Below are positions 45,033 to 52,885 of a stretch of DNA of 64,000 nt, in pieces. The notes beneath the pieces are model-generated. The model was not told the DNA's origin and made no database searches. It saw nothing but the letters and a program-made list of their open reading frames with translations. The DNA is from Cylindrospermum sp. NIES-4074 (GTDB taxonomy: Bacteria; Cyanobacteriota; Cyanobacteriia; Cyanobacteriales; Nostocaceae), in assembly GCA_003994795.1 (NCBI GenBank), contig AP018269.1, positions 1,305,346-1,369,345 on the forward strand, given 5' to 3'. Both the position numbers and the translations under genes were made by a program. Numbering within the stretch: the first letter of the stretch is position 1; every line of letters starts with the position of its first letter.

Positions 45033-45797
45033 TCACTCTCTCCGCACTTCATTTACATATTCTAAGCATTCTTCAAAGTCATCACCCGCCCATCCTGGTG
45101 AAGTTTTGGCGAAATCTAACAATGATTCTACAGTATTTTTGTGCTGATTTTTTTCTCTGTCAATTTCCCATAAAATAGCTTTAGCTGTGTTAGTTATCTT
45201 CCTGAAAATTGAAATTTTATTTAATAGTTTTGATTCTTCTACTAAATGTTCTGCAAAATATTGAATTTTTTCAAGCTCTTTTTTTGTTGCACCAGCACTA
45301 TATTTCTCTACTGCTTGAAGTATAGTAGCTACTATTTTATAAACTTTTTCAAAATATTTATTTGCATCTTCATGATTAAATTGTATTACTTTTTCTTGAA
45401 AGTCTTCAGCTTCAGCTAATGATGATATTTTGTATATTTCTTTCTTCCATCCAAAATATAGCTCTTTTTCTACAAATTTATCTATCAAATCATTTGTAAA
45501 GAAATCACTATACTTTATTCTTATAGTTTTTATGTTTTTGTAAATCCCTTCATAGATTCTGGACTTAGCCTTTGAATTTACTTTTTTTGTATATGCTTCC
45601 TCTAGTTTTTTAATAGCCGCCGCTATTTTGGAACAGTCTTTTCTAAAAACTTCGATGGGAATTACGGAATTTTCAGTTAGGAAAATTTCTTCTAGCTGCT
45701 TGGCAATTTGTTTAAGATTTTCTTCTTGTTCTCTTGTTTCATTTTCACTAATTTCTATTGAAATCATGTCTTCTAGTAGAAAAGACATAAAAATCAC
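45033..45797 (-). CDS. Large putative VapB-like antitoxin with helical N-terminal domain
   Basis: 254 residues (ATGs at 45788 or 45767 are also possible starts). Residues 1-215 are charged, lysine/glutamate-rich helices, probably coiled (EQEENLKQIAKQLEEIFLTE; TKKELEKIQYFAEHLVEESK), with no recognised DNA-binding motif. The last 30 residues (ESLLDFAKTSPGWAGDDFEE...VNEVRRE) match the toxin-binding tail of cyanobacterial VapB antitoxins (LxxxAGxWxGDDxEE type). Ordinary VapB proteins are about 70-90 residues, so this one is unusual. Pairing with the PIN toxin 8 bp downstream is well supported by position; neutralising activity is inference. Confidence 0.65.
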   Translation of the reverse strand: MIFMSFLLEDMISIEISENETREQEENLKQIAKQLEEIFLTENSVIPIEVFRKDCSKIAAAIKKLEEAYTKKVNSKAKSRIYEGIYKNIKTIRIKYSDFFTNDLIDKFVEKELYFGWKKEIYKISSLAEAEDFQEKVIQFNHEDANKYFEKVYKIVATILQAVEKYSAGATKKELEKIQYFAEHLVEESKLLNKISIFRKITNTAKAILWEIDREKNQHKNTVESLLDFAKTSPGWAGDDFEECLEYVNEVRRE

Positions 45798-45828
45798 CGC
45801 CTTTTGGTTTGAGGTTCGTACTCTTATT

Positions 45829-46941
45829 TTACTCTAACTTTAAAGCCCGTCGGCTTAATTTAGCGTAGGTTTTCACCGTTTCATAAGGCATTTCTAAATC
45901 CTCTGCGATTACTTGCAAAGATTCACCCATTTCTCGCCGTGCTAAGATGGTCGCCCACTTTAATGCTATCTCCTCGGCGCGATCGCCTCCTGTGCGTTTA
46001 CGTTGGGTTTTGAAAATTGCTGTTAAATCCTCTATCCTCTTGGCCAATAAGCTTTCTACCTCGGTTACATCGGTTGCTGTGGCGGATGACCAACCCAAGC
46101 GGGTTTGACCTAACCCAAAGGTCGTTTTATGACCAGTTCCACAGTAGGGGGCTAATTTTCCCAACGCATAAAATAACTGGTAAAATTCTGGTTGTTTGCT
46201 AGCTTCTTTCGTCAAACCCAACTCAATCGCCCCTGTAAACCCTGTAACTGCACCTTTCTTGCCTGCCAGCACTTTTGCGGAGGTGATTTGGTGGCGAAGA
46301 ATCAATACAGATTCATCCACCCAATTAAGAAAAGCATCTTGATCAACTGGTTTCCCAGAAAAGTCATTCCAACGCCGCAGGTAGCTATGAAAAACATTCA
46401 CTGGAACTGGTAAGGGGAAGTGATGACCTTTGCGGCGAAAGCTGGTTGGGGTTAAAAATTTTAAGGTGAGAGTTTCTTGATGTTCAAAGTTCAGCAGTTG
46501 AGCATAAGTTGTGGGAGTATGAGCAATAGAAAAACCGCGAATCTGCAAGGTTGCATTCCGCAAGTTAATCTCTGCGGGCAAATTCTCCACCCATCGCCCC
46601 ATCCATTCTGCTACTCGCTGAGATAAAGCTGTCACATACCAACGATAAGTTGTATTTGCTGATAGTTGCACTGCCCTACCACTACTAACTATTTCGCCAT
46701 CTAAGGCAGAAATTGTAAAGGGTTTTTCTGACTCGCCATCATGTAAGTAAGCAGAAAGTTCAGGATCTATAGATCGTACTTGGTCAAGAAACCAGGCGTG
46801 GAGGGCGATCGCATATTGTGGGTAAATCGAAGCATCTTCCTTGGGGACTAACTCTAACACCAGTCCTACAAGTTCTGTATCACTTGACCAACTCAAATTT
46901 GATTTTGGCAAATTTACCTTTTTTGGCAATCGCTTATTCAT
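45829..46941 (-). CDS. cas6: Stand-alone CRISPR-associated Cas6-family endoribonuclease
   Basis: 370 residues. The RAMP/Cas6 layout is visible: N-terminal ferredoxin-like half with IALHAWFLDQVRS (candidate general-base His48), then a middle region FLTPTSFRRKGHHFPLPVPV, and the glycine-rich loop APYCGTGHKTTFGLGQTRLG near residue 280. Cas6 cuts CRISPR transcripts within the repeat. Residues about 300-370 form an extra helical domain with an HTH-like stretch (ESLQVIAEDLEMPYETVKTY). No other cas gene or CRISPR array is in the window. The leader carries a repeat-like hairpin ending 10 bp before the ATG. Confidence 0.87.
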   Translation of the reverse strand: MNKRLPKKVNLPKSNLSWSSDTELVGLVLELVPKEDASIYPQYAIALHAWFLDQVRSIDPELSAYLHDGESEKPFTISALDGEIVSSGRAVQLSANTTYRWYVTALSQRVAEWMGRWVENLPAEINLRNATLQIRGFSIAHTPTTYAQLLNFEHQETLTLKFLTPTSFRRKGHHFPLPVPVNVFHSYLRRWNDFSGKPVDQDAFLNWVDESVLILRHQITSAKVLAGKKGAVTGFTGAIELGLTKEASKQPEFYQLFYALGKLAPYCGTGHKTTFGLGQTRLGWSSATATDVTEVESLLAKRIEDLTAIFKTQRKRTGGDRAEEIALKWATILARREMGESLQVIAEDLEMPYETVKTYAKLSRRALKLE

Positions 46942-46951
46942 AGTATTTTAT

Positions 46952-46989
46952 CTCGCTTTAATCCCCTTTAGGGGATTCTAAACTTTAAC
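46952..46989 (-). promoter_or_regulatory. CRISPR-repeat-like hairpin in the cas6 5' leader
   Basis: On the cas6 sense strand the 38 nt begin GTTAAAGTTTAG, then the stem AATCCCC-TAAA-GGGGATT (46977-46960), then AAAGCGAG, finishing 10 nt before the cas6 ATG. Length, a GTT start, a central AATCCC/GGGATT stem and the following A-rich end all resemble cyanobacterial CRISPR repeats as I remember them (GTT...GGGATTGAAAC type). It is a single copy with no spacers. It could be a Cas6 target used for self-control, or a relic of an array. Confidence 0.5.
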
Positions 46990-47010
46990 TAACCTGCAAA
47001 AAACTATCTA

Positions 47011-47039
47011 TTGACAAATCTTAATAAATCCTTTAATGT
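47011..47039 (+). promoter_or_regulatory. Sigma70-type promoter of the tetR-devBCA set
   Basis: TTGACA (47011-47016), 17-bp spacer, TAATGT (47034-47039): a near-consensus housekeeping promoter placed 35 bp before the tetR ATG. Its TTG has to be the -35 element rather than the start codon of a longer TetR. Confidence 0.7.
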
Positions 47040-47045
47040 AAAAAA

Positions 47046-47061
47046 TAACGAGCGTTCGATA
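47046..47061. promoter_or_regulatory. Candidate TetR operator
   Basis: TAACGAGC|GTTCGATA is an imperfect 16-bp palindrome (six of eight half-site positions match) at the predicted transcription start, just after the -10 box. Its position and CGA...TCG core fit autorepression by the TetR protein it precedes. Confidence 0.5.
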
Positions 47062-47073
47062 AAAAACCGAGTT

Positions 47074-47667
47074 ATGCCTAAGATTGTTGATCATGAACAA
47101 TACCGTAAAGAGCTACTCGGCAAGTGCTTTGATTTATTTGCCCAAAAAGGCTATGGTTCCATCACCATGCGGGAAATTGCTCAAAATTTAGGGGTTTCTA
47201 CAGGAACGCTATATCACTACTTTCCCAGCAAAGAAAGTCTATTTGAGCATTTAGTCGAAGAGATATGTGAACAGGATTTAAGTGCAGCATTAGGGGAATT
47301 AGGAGGAAAAAAAGGCATATCAGAGGCAATGACAGCCTTGGGAAGATATCTGGAGAAAAACGAAGATTACTTTATTAAGTGGACTTATATTTGGGTTGGG
47401 TTTTGTCAACATCAAGACTCTAAGGAGCAGAGTAATAATGTTTATATGCGTGCTAATCAGCGTTACCAGCAAGCAGCTTGTGATTTTTTAGGTATTCGAG
47501 ATCGAGAATTAGCTACCTTTGTTTTGAGTTTTATTGATGGTTTATTATTGGGGAAGTTACAGGGTAATAAAATGATTAATTTTCCTGAACAATGTGCCCT
47601 ACTAGGAAAAATGCTGACGGCATATTTGCAGCAACAAGAGTCTGAGCAATTAAAAATTAGAAATTAA
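47074..47667 (+). CDS. TetR/AcrR-family transcriptional regulator
   Basis: 197 residues from the ATG at 47074 (MPKIVDHEQYRKELLGKCFD). Residues 10-57 are the TetR HTH domain: LFAQKGYGSITMREIAQNLG and VSTGTLYHYFPSKESLFEHL. The rest is a helical ligand-binding domain with Trp/Tyr-rich pocket (FIKWTYIWVGFCQHQ). It is followed after 70 bp by an exporter operon in the same direction, so it probably represses itself and devBCA in response to an exported or membrane-active compound (inference). Confidence 0.92.
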   Translation: MPKIVDHEQYRKELLGKCFDLFAQKGYGSITMREIAQNLGVSTGTLYHYFPSKESLFEHLVEEICEQDLSAALGELGGKKGISEAMTALGRYLEKNEDYFIKWTYIWVGFCQHQDSKEQSNNVYMRANQRYQQAACDFLGIRDRELATFVLSFIDGLLLGKLQGNKMINFPEQCALLGKMLTAYLQQQESEQLKIRN

Positions 47668-47737
47668 AAAACCAAGTGCTGGCAATTAACTATTTCAATC
47701 GGGTGGCTAACTTTAACTTTTTTTGTGAGGAACGAAG

Positions 47738-49024
47738 ATGGCTGATAAATTGTTATTCAAACCGGGAAATCAAGGATTAATTGCTTTAGTAATAGGGGCA
47801 ACTGCAATTACAGGATTAATTGTTGCCTATGGAATTTCGCAACTTGGACAATTTGGTAAAACCCCCGCACCTAGTTCTGTTGAAAGCAAACCTGCACCAA
47901 AGGTGACGGCTTTAGGAAGACTAGAACCAGAAGCAGAGGTAATTAGCTTGTCTGCACCGTTAGCCTTAGATGGCGATCGCGTGGACAAAGTTTTGGTGAA
48001 AGAAGGTGAAAGCGTGAAATCAGGAGAAATTGTGGCAATCTTAGACTCACGCGATCGCTTACAAACTGCTGTACTCCAGGCAGAAAAACAAGTTAAAGTT
48101 ACTCAAGCGAAACTAGCCCAAGTGAAAGCAGGGGCGAAAACTGGGGATATTCAGGCACAACAAGCAAATATTGAGCGTTTACAAGCCCAATCCACAGGAG
48201 ATAGACAAGCGCAAGAAGAAGCGATCGCCAGATATGTAGCCCAATGGCAAGGAGACAGAATTGCCCAACAAGCGACAATTAGCAAATTAGCAGCAGAACT
48301 AAATAATGCTGAAGCTGAATATCAACGTTATCAACAACTATATGCTGAAGGAGCAATTTCTAATTCGGCAATTGATAGCAGACGCTTGAGTGTGGAAACT
48401 GCCAAACAGCAATTAGGGGAAGCCAAAGCAGTTCTCAACCGCATTAACACCACAGCTAACAAACAACTAGCGGAAGCCAAAGCCACCCTGAACCGGATTA
48501 ACGCCACAGGCAGCAAGCAAGTCACCGAAGCCAAAGGTACACTTAGCAGCATAGCCGAAGTTCGTCCAGTGGATGTGCAGTTAGCGCAAACAGAAGTTGA
48601 GAATGCGATCGCTTCCCTCAAACGTGCCCAAACTGAACTTGAGGCAGCATACATCAAAGCACCAATGGCAGGACAAATTCTCAAAATTCATACACGGGCT
48701 GGAGAAAAAATTAATGCAGCTGGCATTGCAGACTTAGCACAAACCGATCAAATGATCGCCGTGGCAGAAATTTATCAAACCGATATCAGCAAAGTCAAAC
48801 TGGGACAAAATGCAGTAGTTACCAGTCAAGCATTTCCTGGTAAACTGCGCGGCACTGTTAGCAATATTGGCTTGCAGGTAAAGCAACAAAACGTATTTAG
48901 CAACCAACCAGGGGAAAACCTTGATCGCCGCATAATTGAAGTGAAAATTCGCCTCAACCCTGAAGATAGTGAACAAGTTGCAGGTTTGACCAACTTGCAA
49001 GTACAAACAGCAATTGAATTATAG
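47738..49024 (+). CDS. devB: DevB-family membrane fusion (HlyD-like) protein
   Basis: 428 residues. One N-terminal membrane segment (GLIALVIGATAITGLIVAYG), then a lipoyl half (VTALGRLEPEAEVISLSAPL; RVDKVLVKEGESVKSGEIVA). A long alanine/glutamine-rich coiled-coil hairpin (about 105-280) follows, then the second lipoyl half (AYIKAPMAGQILKIHTRAGE) and a beta-barrel. It links the inner-membrane permease to an outer-membrane TolC-type channel. The coiled coil has an in-frame duplication (NRINTTANKQLAEAKATL repeated). Founding member DevB exports heterocyst glycolipids; Nostocales have several paralogues, and which one this is cannot be told. Confidence 0.93.
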   Translation: MADKLLFKPGNQGLIALVIGATAITGLIVAYGISQLGQFGKTPAPSSVESKPAPKVTALGRLEPEAEVISLSAPLALDGDRVDKVLVKEGESVKSGEIVAILDSRDRLQTAVLQAEKQVKVTQAKLAQVKAGAKTGDIQAQQANIERLQAQSTGDRQAQEEAIARYVAQWQGDRIAQQATISKLAAELNNAEAEYQRYQQLYAEGAISNSAIDSRRLSVETAKQQLGEAKAVLNRINTTANKQLAEAKATLNRINATGSKQVTEAKGTLSSIAEVRPVDVQLAQTEVENAIASLKRAQTELEAAYIKAPMAGQILKIHTRAGEKINAAGIADLAQTDQMIAVAEIYQTDISKVKLGQNAVVTSQAFPGKLRGTVSNIGLQVKQQNVFSNQPGENLDRRIIEVKIRLNPEDSEQVAGLTNLQVQTAIEL

Positions 49025-49111
49025 AGGACTCCTTTTTGCTTTTTGAATTTGCAAAAAATCAACCTATAACTTTACTTCCCCCTCTTCCCCCTCTTCCCTA
49101 CCTGTAATTAA

Positions 49112-50278
49112 ATGGTTACTAAACTATTTCGCAAAACGCCCTTGGCCTGGCGTCAGTTAATGAAAGAAAAAACACGGCTGGCAATTGCAGTTGCAGGTAT
49201 TACCTTTGCCGATATGCTGATGTTTATTCAGATGGGTTTTGAAAGTGCCCTTTATGATGCAGCAATCCAACCTCATCGCAACTTACAAGCAGATTTAGTA
49301 TTAATTAATCCCCAATTTCAAACTTTATTTTCAGTCAAAAGCTTTTCTAGACAAAGACTTTACCAAGCATTGAGTTATGACGGTGTAGAGTCAGTCAATT
49401 CGGTTTATGTTGGTACTGGACAGTGGCGAAATCCCGAAACTCAACTTGATCGCGCCATTCTAGTATGGGGTATTGATCCGGCAACACCAGCATTTAAATA
49501 TCCCGAAATCCTACAACACCAAGATGACCTCAAGCCGCTGGATCAAGTTCTGTTTGACCAAGCGGGACGCCCAGAATACGGGGCTGTAGGCGAGATATTT
49601 AAAAAAACAGGCAAATTTGAAACACAGCTGAATAACAAAGTTGTCAACGTTAAAGGTGTGTTTAGTAATGGTGCTTCTTTTGCTGCTGATGGCAATGTAA
49701 TCACCAGTGATTCCACCTTTTTACAACTATTTCCCACCCGTCAACCCGATAGCATTGAGGTTGGGTTAATTACTCTGAAGTCAGGTGTTGATGCAGAAAA
49801 AGTGCGATCGCAACTTGCCGAGGGTTTACCCAAAGATGTCATCGTACTCACTCCCGAAGGTTTTGCCCAAACAGAGAAACAATATTGGGCAACTGGTACC
49901 GGCATTGGTTTTATTTTCGGTTTGGGTGTAGGAGTCGGGTTTATCGTCGGTATCGTCATTGTTTACCAAATTCTCTATTCTGATGTTTCCGACCACTTAC
50001 CAGAATATGCCACCCTCAAAGCAATGGGTTACACCGATGGCTATTTACTGGGAGTGCTGTTACAGGAAGCTTTATTTTTAGCCATCTTGGGTTATTTGCC
50101 TGGATTCCTCCTTTCCTTTGGGCTGTATCAACTCACCTATGCCGCCACACTGCTTCCCATTGCCATGAAAATGGAACGGGCGCTGTCTGTGTGGATTATG
50201 ACTGTGATCATGTGTAGTTTTTCTGGGGCGATCGCGATGGGAAAACTCCGTTCTGCTGACCCTGCTGACGTTTTTTAG
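49112..50278 (+). CDS. devC: DevC-family ABC exporter permease
   Basis: 388 residues, MacB/FtsX-like. It has an N-terminal membrane helix (LAIAVAGITFADMLMFIQMG), a periplasmic domain of about 200 residues (QADLVLINPQFQTLFSVKSF; YGAVGEIFKKTGKFETQLNN) and three C-terminal helices (GFIVGIVIVYQILYSDVSDH; VLLQEALFLAILGYLPGFLL; LSVWIMTVIMCSFSGAIAMG). The mobile loop EYATLKAMGYTDGYLL is characteristic. It follows devB by 87 bp and precedes devA directly. Confidence 0.94.
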   Translation: MVTKLFRKTPLAWRQLMKEKTRLAIAVAGITFADMLMFIQMGFESALYDAAIQPHRNLQADLVLINPQFQTLFSVKSFSRQRLYQALSYDGVESVNSVYVGTGQWRNPETQLDRAILVWGIDPATPAFKYPEILQHQDDLKPLDQVLFDQAGRPEYGAVGEIFKKTGKFETQLNNKVVNVKGVFSNGASFAADGNVITSDSTFLQLFPTRQPDSIEVGLITLKSGVDAEKVRSQLAEGLPKDVIVLTPEGFAQTEKQYWATGTGIGFIFGLGVGVGFIVGIVIVYQILYSDVSDHLPEYATLKAMGYTDGYLLGVLLQEALFLAILGYLPGFLLSFGLYQLTYAATLLPIAMKMERALSVWIMTVIMCSFSGAIAMGKLRSADPADVF

Positions 50279-50305
50279 TTGCTTTCTTCAAACTATCAAA
50301 AACCT

Positions 50306-51055
50306 ATGTTGCCAGAATCTACACTCACTCCTAACTCCCAATTCTCAACTTTAGAACCCGTAATCGCTATTCGCAACCTCAATCATTATTTTGGTGAAGG
50401 CGGGTTGCGTAAACAAGTCTTATTTGACATTAATTTAGAGATTAATGCTGGTGAAATTGTGATTATGACGGGGCCCTCAGGGTCAGGGAAAACTACTTTG
50501 TTGACGCTTATGGGTGGGTTACGTTCTGCCCAAGAAGGTAGTTTGCAAATCTTAGGGCAAGAAATCTGCGGTGCTGGTAAGCAGCAATTAACCAAGCTAC
50601 GCCGTCAGATTGGCTATATTTTCCAAGCACATAACTTGATGACTTTTTTGACAGTGAAAGAAAATGTGCGAATGTCTTTAGAGTTGCATGACGATTTTTT
50701 GAACCAAGATATCAACGCCAAAGCGATCGCCATTTTGGAAACAGTCGGTTTAGGAGATCGGGTAAATTACTATCCAGAGAACTTATCAGGAGGACAAAAA
50801 CAACGAGTGGCGATCGCTAGGGCCTTAGTCAGTCATCCTAAAATTGTTCTCGCAGACGAACCCACTGCGGCACTTGACAAAAAATCAGGGCGCGATGTCG
50901 TGGAACTGATGCAAAAGCTAGCCAAAGAACAAGGCTGTACAATTTTGCTAGTTACCCATGATAACCGTATCCTTGACATAGCCGATCGCATCGTTTATAT
51001 GGAAGATGGTCTACTCAAGAGTGATGGTGTTGATGTAGCGACAAAAATGCATTAA
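50306..51055 (+). CDS. devA: DevA-family ABC exporter ATPase
   Basis: 249 residues from the ATG at 50306 (MLPESTLTPNSQ). A TTG right after the devC stop would add nine residues. Walker A is GPSGSGKTTLLTLMGG, the Q-loop region YIFQAHNLMTF, the signature LSGGQKQRVAIARALVSHPK, Walker B IVLADEPTAALDKKSG and the H-loop LLVTHDNRI. It powers the DevBC exporter. A GTAGGGGCACAG-type hairpin lies 25 bp past the stop. Confidence 0.95.
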   Translation: MLPESTLTPNSQFSTLEPVIAIRNLNHYFGEGGLRKQVLFDINLEINAGEIVIMTGPSGSGKTTLLTLMGGLRSAQEGSLQILGQEICGAGKQQLTKLRRQIGYIFQAHNLMTFLTVKENVRMSLELHDDFLNQDINAKAIAILETVGLGDRVNYYPENLSGGQKQRVAIARALVSHPKIVLADEPTAALDKKSGRDVVELMQKLAKEQGCTILLVTHDNRILDIADRIVYMEDGLLKSDGVDVATKMH

Positions 51056-51080
51056 CTCACATCTTGCACCTAGCTGGAAG

Positions 51081-51105
51081 GTAGGGGCACAGCAGTGTTC
51101 CCTAC
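51081..51105 (+). terminator. Candidate terminator hairpin after devBCA
   Basis: GTAGGGGCACAGC pairs imperfectly with GTGTTCCCTAC over 51081-51105. It is a decayed version of the perfect palindrome at 22454, placed right after the operon end. There is no T tract. Confidence 0.4.
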
Positions 51106-51302
51106 GATAGATGTGGTTCAAATAGATGAAAACTGCTGTAATCCAACTCATAACCGCCCTAAATTACCAAGTTTTCACTTTGACCGATTGTCAAAGATTG
51201 ACTTAGAGATTCGCTGATTGTAATCTTTGGGAAAAAAGATATTAACTGAGTTAAAACAGTGAACGGCTAATCTAGCGTTATTGAGGAATTGAAAAATAGT
51301 AG

Positions 51303-51956
51303 ATGGAAATTAGTAACATCTTTAAATCCGGTGGCGTAGTCATGTGGCCCCTGCTGGGGTTTTCAGTTTTAGCCGTAGCGCTAATTTTGGAACGTGTCAT
51401 CTTTTGGATCAACATCAATAGTAAGCAAAATTCCGTCGTGCGAGAAGCGCTAAAACTTTATCGCCTAGATAACGTAGTTAGTACCTTAGACTTATTACAA
51501 AAAAATACTGATTTACCCATCGCCCGGATTTTTTTAGCAGCTTTAGAATTAGAAGAAGCCACACCAGAAGAATTTCGTTTAGCCTTAGAAAGTGAAGCCC
51601 AAGGGGAAATTCCTTTACTCAAACGTTTCCAAAACATTTTTGAGACAATCATCGGACTTGCACCCCTGTTAGGACTTCTCGGCACAGTTTTAGGATTAAT
51701 TGCTTCCTTTGCATCCTTAAATTTGGGTGATGTGGGAGGTGGAAAAACGGCAGGAGTCACAGCGGGAATTAGTGAAGCATTGGTATCCACAGCATCAGGA
51801 TTAGTGGTTGCTATCTTTACCCTGTTATTTGCCAATACCTTTAGGGGACTTTATCAACGCCAAATCGCCTGGATTCAGGAGTATGGTGGACAGTTAGAAT
51901 TACTCCACCGCCGTCGCTATGAAAGAAGGGATAAATCCTATGCGCCTACAAGATGA
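51303..51956 (+). CDS. exbB: ExbB/TolQ/MotA-family proton channel
   Basis: 217 residues with three membrane helices: one N-terminal (GGVVMWPLLGFSVLAVALIL) and a pair in the C-terminal half (IFETIIGLAPLLGLLGTVLG; GLVVAIFTLLFANTFRGLYQ). TolQ-type landmarks include GLAPLLGLLGTVLGLI and ISEALVSTASGLVVAI. It forms the proton-motive motor energising TonB-type or cell-envelope machines. It overlaps the next gene, exbD, by 17 bp, so translation is probably coupled. No tonB is in the window. Confidence 0.93.
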   Translation: MEISNIFKSGGVVMWPLLGFSVLAVALILERVIFWININSKQNSVVREALKLYRLDNVVSTLDLLQKNTDLPIARIFLAALELEEATPEEFRLALESEAQGEIPLLKRFQNIFETIIGLAPLLGLLGTVLGLIASFASLNLGDVGGGKTAGVTAGISEALVSTASGLVVAIFTLLFANTFRGLYQRQIAWIQEYGGQLELLHRRRYERRDKSYAPTR

Positions 51957-52344
51957 ACCAGATATCCCAGCCCAGATTAATATTGTGCCCATGATTGATG
52001 TCATCTTTGCAATTTTGACATTTTTTATCATGTCAACTTTGTTTTTAACTCGGTCAGAAGGCTTACCTGTTAATTTACCCAAAGCAGCGACAGCCAAACC
52101 CCAAGCAGCAGCAGCACCCATTACCGTCACGGTAGACCAAACCGGAAATATCAGCTTAAATCAAAAACGAATTGCCCTTGATGCTTTGCCAGCAGAAGTG
52201 CGAATATTAATGGGTACTAACACAGAAGCCTTAGTAACTCTTAACGCCGATGAACGCGTCACTCACGGTCAAGTAGTGGGAGTGCTGGATCGCTTACGTC
52301 AGGTGCAGGGAGTAAAATTAGCGATCGCCACCCAAAAACCTTAA
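51940..52344 (+). CDS. exbD: ExbD/TolR-family protein
   Basis: 134 residues from the ATG at 51940 (MRLQDEPDIPAQINIVPMID). One membrane helix (VIFAILTFFIMSTLFLT) carries the conserved Asp in VPMIDVIFAIL, the proton-translocating residue, followed by a periplasmic domain (ITVTVDQTGNISLNQKRIAL). It works with ExbB. An earlier ATG at 51919 would overlap exbB further and adds only seven residues. Confidence 0.92.
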   Translation: MRLQDEPDIPAQINIVPMIDVIFAILTFFIMSTLFLTRSEGLPVNLPKAATAKPQAAAAPITVTVDQTGNISLNQKRIALDALPAEVRILMGTNTEALVTLNADERVTHGQVVGVLDRLRQVQGVKLAIATQKP

Positions 52345-52471
52345 CTCAATAAATTGGGAATCGGTAATTTGATTTTCCCTTTACCGATTTTTCCCTTAAA
52401 TGTCGCTAAACTCGACAATTCCAGACTTTGATATCATTCTCAAAACACCAATCGCTTTTAGGGAAGAATCC

Positions 52472-52678
52472 ATGACAATTTGGGTAAACGAGCAAATTGA
52501 CCCATCAGGCATGATTTACGCCTGTATCGCCACTTGTAGCGAGTCTCATGCTAAAGATTGCCATGAGTCCTTTCAGCAAAATTTGACCGAATTGCAAAAA
52601 GCCACCGGTTGGGTAGCGCAACTGCGGATAGTGAATTCCTGGGATGATGTCCCAGTCAACGCTTTAAAACTCAATTAA
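52472..52678 (+). CDS. Small conserved hypothetical protein
   Basis: 68 residues from the ATG at 52472 (MTIWVNEQIDPSGMIYACIA); a start at 52400 would add 24 less protein-like residues. It is compact and soluble, with three cysteines and a C-terminal segment WVAQLRIVNSWDDVPVNALK. I do not recognise a named family. It follows exbBD by about 130 bp on the same strand. Confidence 0.55.
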   Translation: MTIWVNEQIDPSGMIYACIATCSESHAKDCHESFQQNLTELQKATGWVAQLRIVNSWDDVPVNALKLN

Positions 52679-52885
52679 AAACAAATAAATTGCGATCGCA
52701 CCTCTCCCCCCTCCTCATCCCCCCCTCAGCGTCCCTCAGCGCTTCCCTCAGCGCCCCTCTGCGTTAAAAAAACCTCACCCTTCTCCCCTACTGGAAAGGG
52801 TTTCAACCTTTAGCCTAATTTTGAGCTACCCTGCAAAAACCGAGTCAGAAATATCAAAAAATGCGATCGCATCCCACCAATATCT

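Noticed and set aside
45829-46989. A CRISPR array beside cas6
   Set aside because: Only one repeat-like unit exists; no second copy at spacer distance was found on either side.
47011-47073. TTG at 47011 as the start of a longer TetR protein
   Set aside because: It is the -35 box of a TTGACA-N17-TAATGT promoter, and the TetR fold begins just after the ATG at 47074.
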